DNA of 7,854 bases from Bacillota bacterium (GTDB lineage: Bacteria > Bacillota > Bacilli > Lactobacillales > Streptococcaceae): assembly GCA_021781855.1 (NCBI GenBank), contig JAJXWC010000099.1, forward strand, positions 1 through 7,854, written 5' to 3'. The notes below the pieces were generated by a model, which did no database searches, had not been told where the DNA came from, and saw nothing but the letters and a program-made list of their open reading frames with translations. Below, one piece after another: positions 1-4,675 of the stretch (positions within the stretch are counted from its first letter, which is position 1; every line of letters starts with the position of its first letter). The translations under genes and the position numbers were made by a program.

Positions 1-755
1 GCTCCTAGAGAACGAATCCCCTCACGAAAACGTGTTTTTGAGCAATCGCACTCAAAAGCTAATGGAAATTCACCGAGTGTCGTGTATTCCATTTCTCCAT
101 AAATCGCACCCAGCATCGTTTCAAGCGGCTGCGCGCTCAAAAGCATTTCGCTGATAGCAGGCATGGACTTGATATTTTGTTCAATGCTGCTAATCTCACG
201 CTCTGTTGCATCGGGCAAGGCTTGTAGCATGAAGCCACCCGCGATTTTCACGGTATCTGCATTTTCATCAAGTAGGACGTTTAGTCCGACTGAAGCGGGT
301 GTTTGCTCAGAGCTCAAAAAATACCAAGCTAAATCCTCGCCAATCTCACCTGTAATCAGGTCAACCTGACCAGTATATGGCGTTTTCAGTCCCATATCTT
401 TGATAACAACGAAAAAGCCGTTCCCGACAAATGGCGCAACCAGTACTTCACCAGTCGAAGCACGTTTGTAGTCTAATTCACGATTTTGTACATAGCCTTT
501 GACGTTGCCCGTGCTGTCTGCGACTGCCACAATTGCACCTAAAGTACCGTCTCCCAGTATTTTTACTGTGATTTTTGAGTCACCCTTTTCATTTGCGCCC
601 AAAATTTGTGCTGCAATAAGCGTCCGTCCGAGTGCAACTGTTGAAGTTGGCCAAGTTTGATGCCGTTCTTGAGCTTCACGTACTGTCTCTGTCGAATCCA
701 AGACAAATGCGCGAAAATGCCCGTTTTTTGAAATTGATTTGATGATTTTATCCAT
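1..755 (-). CDS. hslO: Hsp33 redox-regulated chaperone (33 kDa heat-shock protein), N-terminal 251 codons, cut by window start
   Basis: Hsp33 is a cytoplasmic holdase activated by oxidative unfolding: zinc is released from four C-terminal cysteines and disulfides form. The reverse strand reads MDKIIKSISKNGHFRAF..., the family's characteristic N-terminus. It continues without a stop through the core fold (TLIAAQILGANEKG at about 45-58, LITGEIGEDLAWYF at 133-146, SVGLNVLLDE at 155-164). The first half of the zinc centre, C236-D237-C238, is visible. The second pair (CxxC) would lie about 30 residues further on, beyond base 1. The family is usually about 290 residues, so roughly 40 residues are missing because of the window edge, not a mutation. 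The ATG at 753-755 is chosen because it begins the conserved N-terminus and an in-frame TGA lies only 12 nt before it. There is no Shine-Dalgarno sequence upstream. The gene is divergent from the glycosyltransferase gene. Confidence 0.96.
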   Translation of the reverse strand, partial: MDKIIKSISKNGHFRAFVLDSTETVREAQERHQTWPTSTVALGRTLIAAQILGANEKGDSKITVKILGDGTLGAIVAVADSTGNVKGYVQNRELDYKRASTGEVLVAPFVGNGFFVVIKDMGLKTPYTGQVDLITGEIGEDLAWYFLSSEQTPASVGLNVLLDENADTVKIAGGFMLQALPDATEREISSIEQNIKSMPAISEMLLSAQPLETMLGAIYGEMEYTTLGEFPLAFECDCSKTRFREGIRSLG

Positions 756-761
756 GAGGCT

Positions 762-770
762 ATTATATCA
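762..770 (-). promoter_or_regulatory. Extended -10 promoter of hslO (probably leaderless transcript)
   Basis: On the minus strand the sequence reads TGATATAAT: a perfect TATAAT (767 to 762) preceded by the TG of an extended -10. No -35 close to TTGACA is found 16-18 bp upstream, which an extended -10 can tolerate. Only 6 nt separate the -10 from the hslO ATG, so a start at the usual distance would fall on or next to the A of the start codon (755). The assignment is inferred from motif and spacing. Confidence 0.7.
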
Positions 771-857
771 TATCGGATGCAAGCCGTTAGAAAAATATCC
801 ATTTATCGCTCTTAAAAATAAGTATATTATAGAAGAAAAGAGCTTATTAATATGAAG

Positions 858-889
858 AGAAAAACAAAAGTTGTTTTTCTTGCTTTTTT
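858..889 (+). terminator. Hairpin plus T-run in the divergent intergenic region (terminator-like or attenuator-like)
   Basis: AGAAAAACAA (858-867) and TTGTTTTTCT (871-880) form a perfect 10-bp stem with a 3-nt loop, followed by TGC and six T's (884-889). This is the shape of an intrinsic terminator for rightward transcription, but no obvious gene upstream reads rightward into it. The stem is mostly A-U, so it would be a weak terminator. It may end a short RNA starting near the weak -10-like TATATT/TATTAT at 823-830, or it may be a chance palindrome in AT-rich DNA. A 20-codon ORF (852-914) overlaps it; see findings. The remainder of 756-1059 shows only AT-rich sequence and the two divergent promoters. 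Confidence 0.35.
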
Positions 890-966
890 ATTGTTTAAAT
901 GTTATTTTAGATGATAAAAATAATCATAATGAAATAAAAAAATAATAATAAAAAAAGAAACACAAA

Positions 967-975
967 TGGTATAAT
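967..975 (+). promoter_or_regulatory. Extended -10 promoter of the glycosyltransferase gene
   Basis: TGGTATAAT contains a perfect TATAAT (970-975) with the extended -10 TG two bases before it. There is no recognisable -35, but the 60 bp upstream are almost pure A/T with A-runs, which could act as an UP-like element. Predicted transcription start is about 982, giving a leader of about 78 nt before the ATG at 1060. Confidence 0.65.
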
Positions 976-1059
976 GTGAAAAGGTTAATGGTTATAAATG
1001 TGAAACAGTAAAAATGATTGCCTTAGTATATTATATCTCTTTAAAATGAAAGAAGGTTT

Positions 1060-2376
1060 ATGGTAGAATTTGTTAGAGTAATGGGAATTTTTGTTATTCT
1101 TGGTATGATACAAGACTTGGTAAGTTATGGTCCGAGGCTTTCTTTTTTCTTTTTCATTTCGAAAGTTGATTTCAAAAGGCATTTATTTTTAACATTAAAT
1201 GGTCATCCGCTCACTACATCACGGCACAAATCAGAATTAGTACTAGTAGAAAATCAATTTGAAAAGAAAAGTCAGGATAGTAGACAAGAGCGAGATACAT
1301 ATGTTGTGGCGCTTATTCCTGCTTGGAATGAAGAACGAGATATTTCAAAGACGATAAAAAGTATTCTGGCTCAGACACGGAAGCCTGATAAGGTTGTTGT
1401 TATCCCAAATAATACGACAGATATGACGGCGGAAGTTTCCAGACAAGCTGGGGCAGAAGTCATTACGATGCCAGGTTATAATCCTGATAAAAAGGCGGGT
1501 GCTTTAAATTATGGGCTTGACCAGCTCGCAGCTGAGTTAAATGAACATGAAGCTGTTGCAGTTCTCGTGATGGATGCCGATACGGTAGTGAGCAAGGATT
1601 TCATCGAGATAGCTTCGGAAGTGCTTTTTTCGGATAAAAAGGTTGGTGGTGTGGGCTCGATTTTTACGGGGCGACCGAGCCAAAGCTTCATTGGAACAAT
1701 GCAACAAATGGAATATGGCCGTTATGGTTATCATGTTCGTAAACGTCCTGAGGCATTCGTTTTATCAGGAACGGCAAGCCTTTTTAGTTGGGACGCTTTT
1801 AAGGCAGTAAAAAGTGCCCGTTTGACAGGTGAACTTGGCGGAGGAAAAAGTTATTATGATACGACGAGCTTGACGGAAGACAATGAAATTACCTTTGCTA
1901 TTTTGAAATTGGGCTATTTCTGTCCGACTTGCAATGTGGAATCTGTTACAGATGTTATGGAAGACGTTACGTCACTTTATAAGCAGCGCAGGCGTTGGTA
2001 TGTCGGGGCTTTGCAAAATATTAGAGCTTATGGACGTGAAATGCCTGTATGGATGCGTTACACTTATTGGCGGCAACAGCTTGGTTTATCGTTGTCTTTA
2101 TTGATTATGCCAATGATGGCGATTGGTTTTTATGCTTGGGCATTGACGGGATTTAGTGAGCGGACAACGCCAGCGGTAATTTTAGATTTGCTCCTTACAC
2201 CGCTCTATATCGGAGTTAAGGTTTATACAGTTCGGCATTTGGGAAGAAGGGCAATCTTCATTGCTGCCTTATTTGTTCCAGAAATTCTTTATGCAAATTT
2301 GCTAGTGATTATTTTTGCTTTGTCATTGATTACCTTTTTTAGAGGAAAAGATGACGGCGGTTGGGTTCATACATAA
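1060..2376 (+). CDS. Membrane-bound processive-type glycosyltransferase, family 2 (polysaccharide synthase-like)
   Basis: A 438-residue GT2 enzyme with the order of motifs seen in cellulose, hyaluronan and poly-N-acetylglucosamine synthases. There is an N-terminal hydrophobic stretch (about 7-34). The GT-A domain starts at ALIPAWNEE (84-92), followed by an acidic residue in NNTTDMT (D121), the DxD motif MDADT (DAD 172-174) that binds metal and the UDP-sugar, the TED motif (272-274), and QRRRW (309-313), which fits the QxxRW signature. About three membrane helices follow (roughly 341-365, 370-392, 398-427). These point to transfer of a nucleotide sugar to a growing glycan at the cytoplasmic membrane; the sugar and product cannot be told. 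No partner gene (deacetylase, export protein, PilZ protein) is adjacent. AGAAGG (1051-1056) lies only 3 nt before the ATG, so the in-frame ATG at 1081 (residue 8) is a possible alternative start. The following gene begins 134 bp later with no clear terminator between. Confidence 0.9.
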   Translation: MVEFVRVMGIFVILGMIQDLVSYGPRLSFFFFISKVDFKRHLFLTLNGHPLTTSRHKSELVLVENQFEKKSQDSRQERDTYVVALIPAWNEERDISKTIKSILAQTRKPDKVVVIPNNTTDMTAEVSRQAGAEVITMPGYNPDKKAGALNYGLDQLAAELNEHEAVAVLVMDADTVVSKDFIEIASEVLFSDKKVGGVGSIFTGRPSQSFIGTMQQMEYGRYGYHVRKRPEAFVLSGTASLFSWDAFKAVKSARLTGELGGGKSYYDTTSLTEDNEITFAILKLGYFCPTCNVESVTDVMEDVTSLYKQRRRWYVGALQNIRAYGREMPVWMRYTYWRQQLGLSLSLLIMPMMAIGFYAWALTGFSERTTPAVILDLLLTPLYIGVKVYTVRHLGRRAIFIAALFVPEILYANLLVIIFALSLITFFRGKDDGGWVHT

Positions 2377-2394
2377 TTTGGTAGGTTAGGCTTC

Positions 2395-2422
2395 TTGATT
2401 TTTTCTGATGATTTGATAGAAT
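2395..2422 (+). promoter_or_regulatory. Putative promoter of the 131-residue membrane protein gene
   Basis: TTGATT (2395-2400), a 16-bp spacer and TAGAAT (2417-2422) form a plausible promoter; TG at 2414-2415 makes it an extended -10. A competing candidate is the perfect -35 TTGACA at 2449-2454 with the poor -10 TAAAAA at 2471-2476. Read-through from the glycosyltransferase gene is also possible because no terminator is visible in 2377-2510. Confidence 0.4.
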
Positions 2423-2439
2423 ATTTAACGAGGGGCTTT

Positions 2440-2458
2440 CTGATGTTCTTGACATCAG
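2440..2458. repeat. 7-bp inverted repeat upstream of the 131-residue membrane protein gene
   Basis: CTGATGT (2440-2446) and ACATCAG (2452-2458) are perfect inverted repeats around a 5-nt spacer. The repeat overlaps the TTGACA at 2449-2454, so it could be an operator on that promoter. If transcription starts near 2429 it would instead be a short leader hairpin. No T-run follows, so it is not a terminator. No known regulator motif is recognised. Confidence 0.3.
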
Positions 2459-2510
2459 TCGGCGAAAGTGTAAAAAGTGACTTCAAATCTGAGAGCAAGA
2501 AAGGGGAACA

Positions 2511-2906
2511 ATGTTTCATGGAATAATCGTCTTGAAACTGTATTTATTTGCTGCAACGGGAATTTCCTTGATTGGCTTGTTTTTGCTGGTTTATTTTTCT
2601 TATCGAAGAAAACAGCGGGAGAAGCTGTTTGAAGGAGAAGAAGTTATCCATCGAAAAATAGATATTGTGGGAATTGGGCAAGTTGAGTGTGATTATCATG
2701 TGCGCACTTACTTGCTGCGTGGAAAATGGCGGCGTGAGACGTGGTTTGAGGCGATTGACGGTTGGAAATTTAGATATTTTGACGGCGATTGGTTTAGTTG
2801 TGCAGCTGGCACGACAGAGTGGATAAAAGTAGAAGATAGAGTTGAAGTTTACGGGAAACTCCGAGGATTTTCAACTTGTCGCAAGGATAAAAAGTCTGAT
2901 TCATAA
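2511..2906 (+). CDS. Hypothetical single-pass membrane protein, 131 residues
   Basis: I do not recognise a family. The protein has one N-terminal hydrophobic segment (about 5-30) followed by a basic cluster, YRRKQREK (31-38). The positive-inside rule therefore predicts a short outside N-terminus and a cytoplasmic soluble domain of about 95 residues. That domain is rich in aromatic residues (W73, W78, W85, W94, W104) and alternates in a way that suggests a small beta-rich fold. Three cysteines (C60, C97, C123) form no metal-binding pattern. The start is supported by AAGGGG (2501-2506) 4 nt before the ATG. The next gene, purA, has its own promoter after a terminator, so this gene ends a transcription unit that may also contain the glycosyltransferase. 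A role in the same envelope process is possible but rests only on adjacency. Confidence 0.7.
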   Translation: MFHGIIVLKLYLFAATGISLIGLFLLVYFSYRRKQREKLFEGEEVIHRKIDIVGIGQVECDYHVRTYLLRGKWRRETWFEAIDGWKFRYFDGDWFSCAAGTTEWIKVEDRVEVYGKLRGFSTCRKDKKSDS

Positions 2907-2921
2907 AAATCAGGTTTTTTT
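2889..2921 (+). terminator. Intrinsic terminator after the 131-residue membrane protein gene
   Basis: CTGATT (2896-2901) pairs with AATCAG (2908-2913) around a 6-nt loop. The stem extends outward through two G-U pairs and an A-run (2889-2893) pairing with the T-run (2915-2921), about 13 bp in all. The hairpin begins inside the coding region and the TAA stop (2904-2906) is in the loop. The A-run/T-run symmetry gives it partial bidirectional character. It separates this unit from purA. Confidence 0.8.
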
Positions 2922-2945
2922 GTTGAAAGGGTTAAATTATTCAGT

Positions 2946-2958
2946 ATTTCCGAACGAT
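2946..2958 (+). promoter_or_regulatory. PurBox: PurR binding site upstream of purA
   Basis: ATTTCCGAACGAT matches 12 of 13 positions of the lactococcal PurBox AWWWCCGAACWWT; only the G at 2956 departs. Its central G (2952) lies 76 bp upstream of the predicted purA transcription start (about 3028). That is the spacing described for PurR-activated purine genes in Lactococcus lactis, where PurR responds to phosphoribosyl pyrophosphate. The match and position are seen directly; activation rather than repression is inferred from the lactococcal precedent. Confidence 0.8.
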
Positions 2959-2977
2959 TTAACCGTTTTTCCAAATA

Positions 2978-2990
2978 ATCATTCGGCAAA
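2978..2990 (-). promoter_or_regulatory. Second, degenerate PurBox in inverted orientation
   Basis: On the minus strand the sequence reads TTTGCCGAATGAT, matching 9 of 13 PurBox positions, including the CCGAA core. Its centre is about 31 bp from the centre of the first box, roughly three helical turns, and it points the opposite way. Paired inverted boxes at about this spacing are the arrangement used by PurR of Bacillus subtilis. The degenerate match keeps confidence moderate. Confidence 0.5.
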
Positions 2991-3012
2991 TCCGCAAAAA
3001 ATCAGGATAAAA

Positions 3013-3021
3013 TGATAAAAT
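3013..3021 (+). promoter_or_regulatory. purA promoter, extended -10
   Basis: TGATAAAAT carries a good -10 (TAAAAT, 3016-3021) with the extended TG. No -35 near the consensus is present 16-18 bp upstream, as expected of a promoter depending on an activator bound further upstream at the PurBox. Predicted transcription start is about 3028, leaving a leader of about 93 nt before the purA ATG. Confidence 0.65.
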
Positions 3022-3042
3022 GGAAAAAGGTGCGACAGGAGC

Positions 3043-3065
3043 TTTTTGATAATTTTCATCAAAAA
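3043..3065 (+). other. Hairpin in the purA 5' leader
   Basis: TTTTTGAT (3043-3050) and ATCAAAAA (3058-3065) pair perfectly over 8 bp around the 7-nt loop AATTTTC. It starts about 15 nt into the predicted transcript, directly after an AGGAG (3037-3041). It has no T-run, so it is not a terminator; it might stabilise the mRNA or mask translation signals. Its loop-spanning sequence loosely resembles a CodY site, but with 4 mismatches in 15. Confidence 0.35.
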
Positions 3066-3120
3066 ATGCCAGCCAGTTCATCTGGAGCGTGCAAAATATT
3101 TTAAAGAAAAGAGAAATATT

Positions 3121-4410
3121 ATGCCATCAGTAGTCGTTGTTGGAACACAGTGGGGAGATGAAGGAAAAGGTAAAATTACCGATTTCCTGAGTGCCAATGC
3201 GGAGGTCATCGCGCGTTATCAGGGCGGCGATAATGCAGGACACACGATTGTGATTGAAGGGAAAAAGTACAAGCTGCATCTCATTCCGTCAGGAATTTTC
3301 GATAGCAAAAAGATTTCGGTTATTGGTAATGGTGTGGTTGTCAATCCAAAATCTTTGATTGAGGAACTTGCTTATCTCGAAGAAAATGGCGTTGATACGA
3401 AGAGCCTGCGAATTTCAGACCGTGCGCATGTTATCTTGCCTTATCACAAGAAACTGGATTTTCTCCAAGAAGAAGCCAAGGGCGATAAAAAAATCGGGAC
3501 AACAATCAAAGGCATCGGTCCTGCTTATATGGACAAGGCGGCGCGTATCGGGATTCGGATTGCGGATTTGCTGGACAAGGAAATCTTTGAAGAACGTCTG
3601 CGCATCAATCTGGAAGTTAAAAATCGTGAATTTGTCAAAATGTATGACAGTGAACCACTTGAATTTGACGATATTTTTGAAGAATACTACGGCTACGGTC
3701 AGCAGCTCAAAAAATATGTCACGGATACTTCTGTCATTTTGAATGAGGCATTGGATGCGGGCAAGCGTGTGCTTTTTGAAGGTGCACAGGGGGTCATGCT
3801 TGATATTGACCAAGGGACTTATCCGTTTGTGACCAGTTCAAATCCTGTGGCTGGTGGGGTCACGATTGGCTCTGGTGTTGGACCAAGCAAGATTAATACC
3901 GTCGTTGGTGTCTGCAAGGCCTATACTTCGCGTGTCGGTGATGGACCATTTCCTACGGAGCTTTTTGACGAAATTGGGCATCAAATCCGTGAAGTTGGAC
4001 ACGAATACGGCACGACAACAGGTCGTCCACGCCGTGTTGGCTGGTTTGACAGCGTGGTGATGCGTCATTCTAAGCGCGTGTCAGGACTGACAAATCTGTC
4101 ATTAAACTCGATTGATGTATTGACGGGACTTCCCGTTGTCAAAATCTGCGTCGCTTATGAGCGCAGTAATGGCGAGCGGATTACGCATTATCCTGCAAGT
4201 TTGAAAGAACTCGCAGACTGCAAACCGATTTATGAGGAACTCCCAGGCTGGACAGAAGATATCACAGGCGTGCGGACTTTGGACGAACTCCCTGAAGCTG
4301 CGCGGAATTATGTCCGTCGTGTCGGCGAACTTGTCGGTGTGCGTATTTCGACTTTCTCAGTCGGACCAGACCGTGACCAAACCAACGTCTTAGAATCTGT
4401 TTGGGCTTAA
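3121..4410 (+). CDS. purA: Adenylosuccinate synthetase
   Basis: PurA catalyses the GTP-dependent joining of IMP and aspartate to adenylosuccinate, the first committed step from IMP to AMP, in the cytoplasm. The 429-residue product has the usual family length. It opens with MPSVVVVGTQWGDEGKGK, the phosphate-binding loop with catalytic Asp13, followed by GGDNAGHT with catalytic His41. GTTIKGIGPAY, the VLFEGAQGVMLDID region, TTGRPRRVGWFD and the C-terminal SVGPDRDQTN guanine-binding region are all present, so the enzyme should be active. The ATG at 3121 is chosen because it gives the family N-terminus; it has a weak ribosome site (AAAGAG about 7 nt upstream). An in-frame TTG at 3046 would add 25 residues and has the better AGGAG (3037-3041), but the extension resembles nothing in the family. 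The gene is apparently monocistronic, under the PurBox promoter. No terminator is visible after the stop. Confidence 0.98.
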   Translation: MPSVVVVGTQWGDEGKGKITDFLSANAEVIARYQGGDNAGHTIVIEGKKYKLHLIPSGIFDSKKISVIGNGVVVNPKSLIEELAYLEENGVDTKSLRISDRAHVILPYHKKLDFLQEEAKGDKKIGTTIKGIGPAYMDKAARIGIRIADLLDKEIFEERLRINLEVKNREFVKMYDSEPLEFDDIFEEYYGYGQQLKKYVTDTSVILNEALDAGKRVLFEGAQGVMLDIDQGTYPFVTSSNPVAGGVTIGSGVGPSKINTVVGVCKAYTSRVGDGPFPTELFDEIGHQIREVGHEYGTTTGRPRRVGWFDSVVMRHSKRVSGLTNLSLNSIDVLTGLPVVKICVAYERSNGERITHYPASLKELADCKPIYEELPGWTEDITGVRTLDELPEAARNYVRRVGELVGVRISTFSVGPDRDQTNVLESVWA

Positions 4411-4417
4411 ATGGAAT

Positions 4418-4445
4418 TTGACAAATTTGCCGAAAGTGGTAAAAT
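4418..4445 (+). promoter_or_regulatory. Promoter of the pheS T-box leader
   Basis: A perfect -35 TTGACA (4418-4423), a 16-bp spacer and TAAAAT (4440-4445) with the extended TG (4437-4438) make this the strongest promoter in the window. A perfect TATAAT also sits at 4445-4450, but 21 bp from this -35. Transcription should start near 4452. The -35 begins only 8 nt after the purA stop codon. Confidence 0.8.
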
Positions 4446-4451
4446 ATAATT

Positions 4452-4634
4452 AATTTACAAGAAGAGTAATTTGACAGAAATTTGAGGGAGTCCAAGTCAT
4501 TGACTGAAAGCTTGGACATGGGAAGTCAGATGAAGTTCACCTTGTGAATAATTGAATAGCTGAATAATTAAGTAATAAAATAGGATGGTACCGCGGTTTT
4601 CGCTCCTTTTGTGGACGAATTTGCGGTACTTTTT
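4452..4634 (+). ncRNA. T-box riboswitch (tRNA-Phe) controlling the pheS operon
   Basis: This leader senses the charging state of tRNA-Phe. Uncharged tRNA stabilises an antiterminator and lets transcription enter pheS; charged tRNA leaves the terminator to form. The T-box core AGGATGGTACCGCGG lies at 4582-4596. Its TGGT (4586-4589) can pair with the tRNA acceptor end, and the final T suits the A discriminator of tRNA-Phe. Stem I contains GTCCAAG (4490-4496) paired with CTTGGAC (4511-4517). Its specifier codon is most likely TTC at 4536-4538, followed by the A typical of specifier loops, which matches phenylalanine. The 5' boundary is the predicted transcription start. Stem III and full stem I pairing were not folded. 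Confidence 0.93.
4588..4634 (+). terminator. T-box conditional terminator before pheS
   Basis: GTACCGC (4588-4594) pairs with GCGGTAC (4623-4629). Inner pairs (TTCG 4599-4602 with CGAA 4616-4619) extend the stem, and TTTTT (4630-4634) follows. The left arm overlaps the T-box core, so the antiterminator and terminator exclude each other. It may also terminate transcripts arriving from purA. Confidence 0.9.
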
Positions 4635-4675
4635 ATATTTGTTTGAAAAAAAGCGAATAGGCTTGAAAGGAAATT

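Noticed and set aside
163..369. 68-codon plus-strand ORF
   Set aside because: It is antisense to hslO coding sequence with no promoter or ribosome site; a shadow of the real gene.
563..802. 79-codon minus-strand ORF starting upstream of hslO
   Set aside because: It overlaps hslO in another frame; hslO has an uninterrupted family match from base 755, and this ORF's translation resembles nothing.
911..927. Small inverted repeat ATGAT-N7-ATCAT upstream of the glycosyltransferase promoter
   Set aside because: A 5-bp repeat in a stretch that is nearly all A/T is expected by chance, and it matches no operator I know.
1046..1066. Six-codon ORF (ATG 1046 to TAG 1066) overlapping the glycosyltransferase start
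   Set aside because: It has no ribosome site and is too short to judge; chance is the simpler explanation.
985..1182. 65-codon minus-strand ORF at the start of the glycosyltransferase gene
   Set aside because: It is antisense to the promoter, leader and first codons of a clear gene, and has a low-complexity, Lys/Asn-rich translation.
3051..3065. Possible CodY box (AATTTTCATCAAAAA) in the purA leader
   Set aside because: Four of 15 positions differ from the CodY consensus AATTTTCWGAAAATT, and the sequence is better explained as part of an 8-bp hairpin.
4445..4450. Perfect TATAAT overlapping the pheS promoter
   Set aside because: It is 21 bp from the perfect -35 and lacks the extended TG; the overlapping TAAAAT at 16 bp fits better, although use of both cannot be excluded.
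4471..4476. Second TTGACA within the T-box leader
   Set aside because: No -10 lies 16-18 bp downstream, and the site is inside stem I of the T-box; the promoter at 4418-4445 explains transcription.
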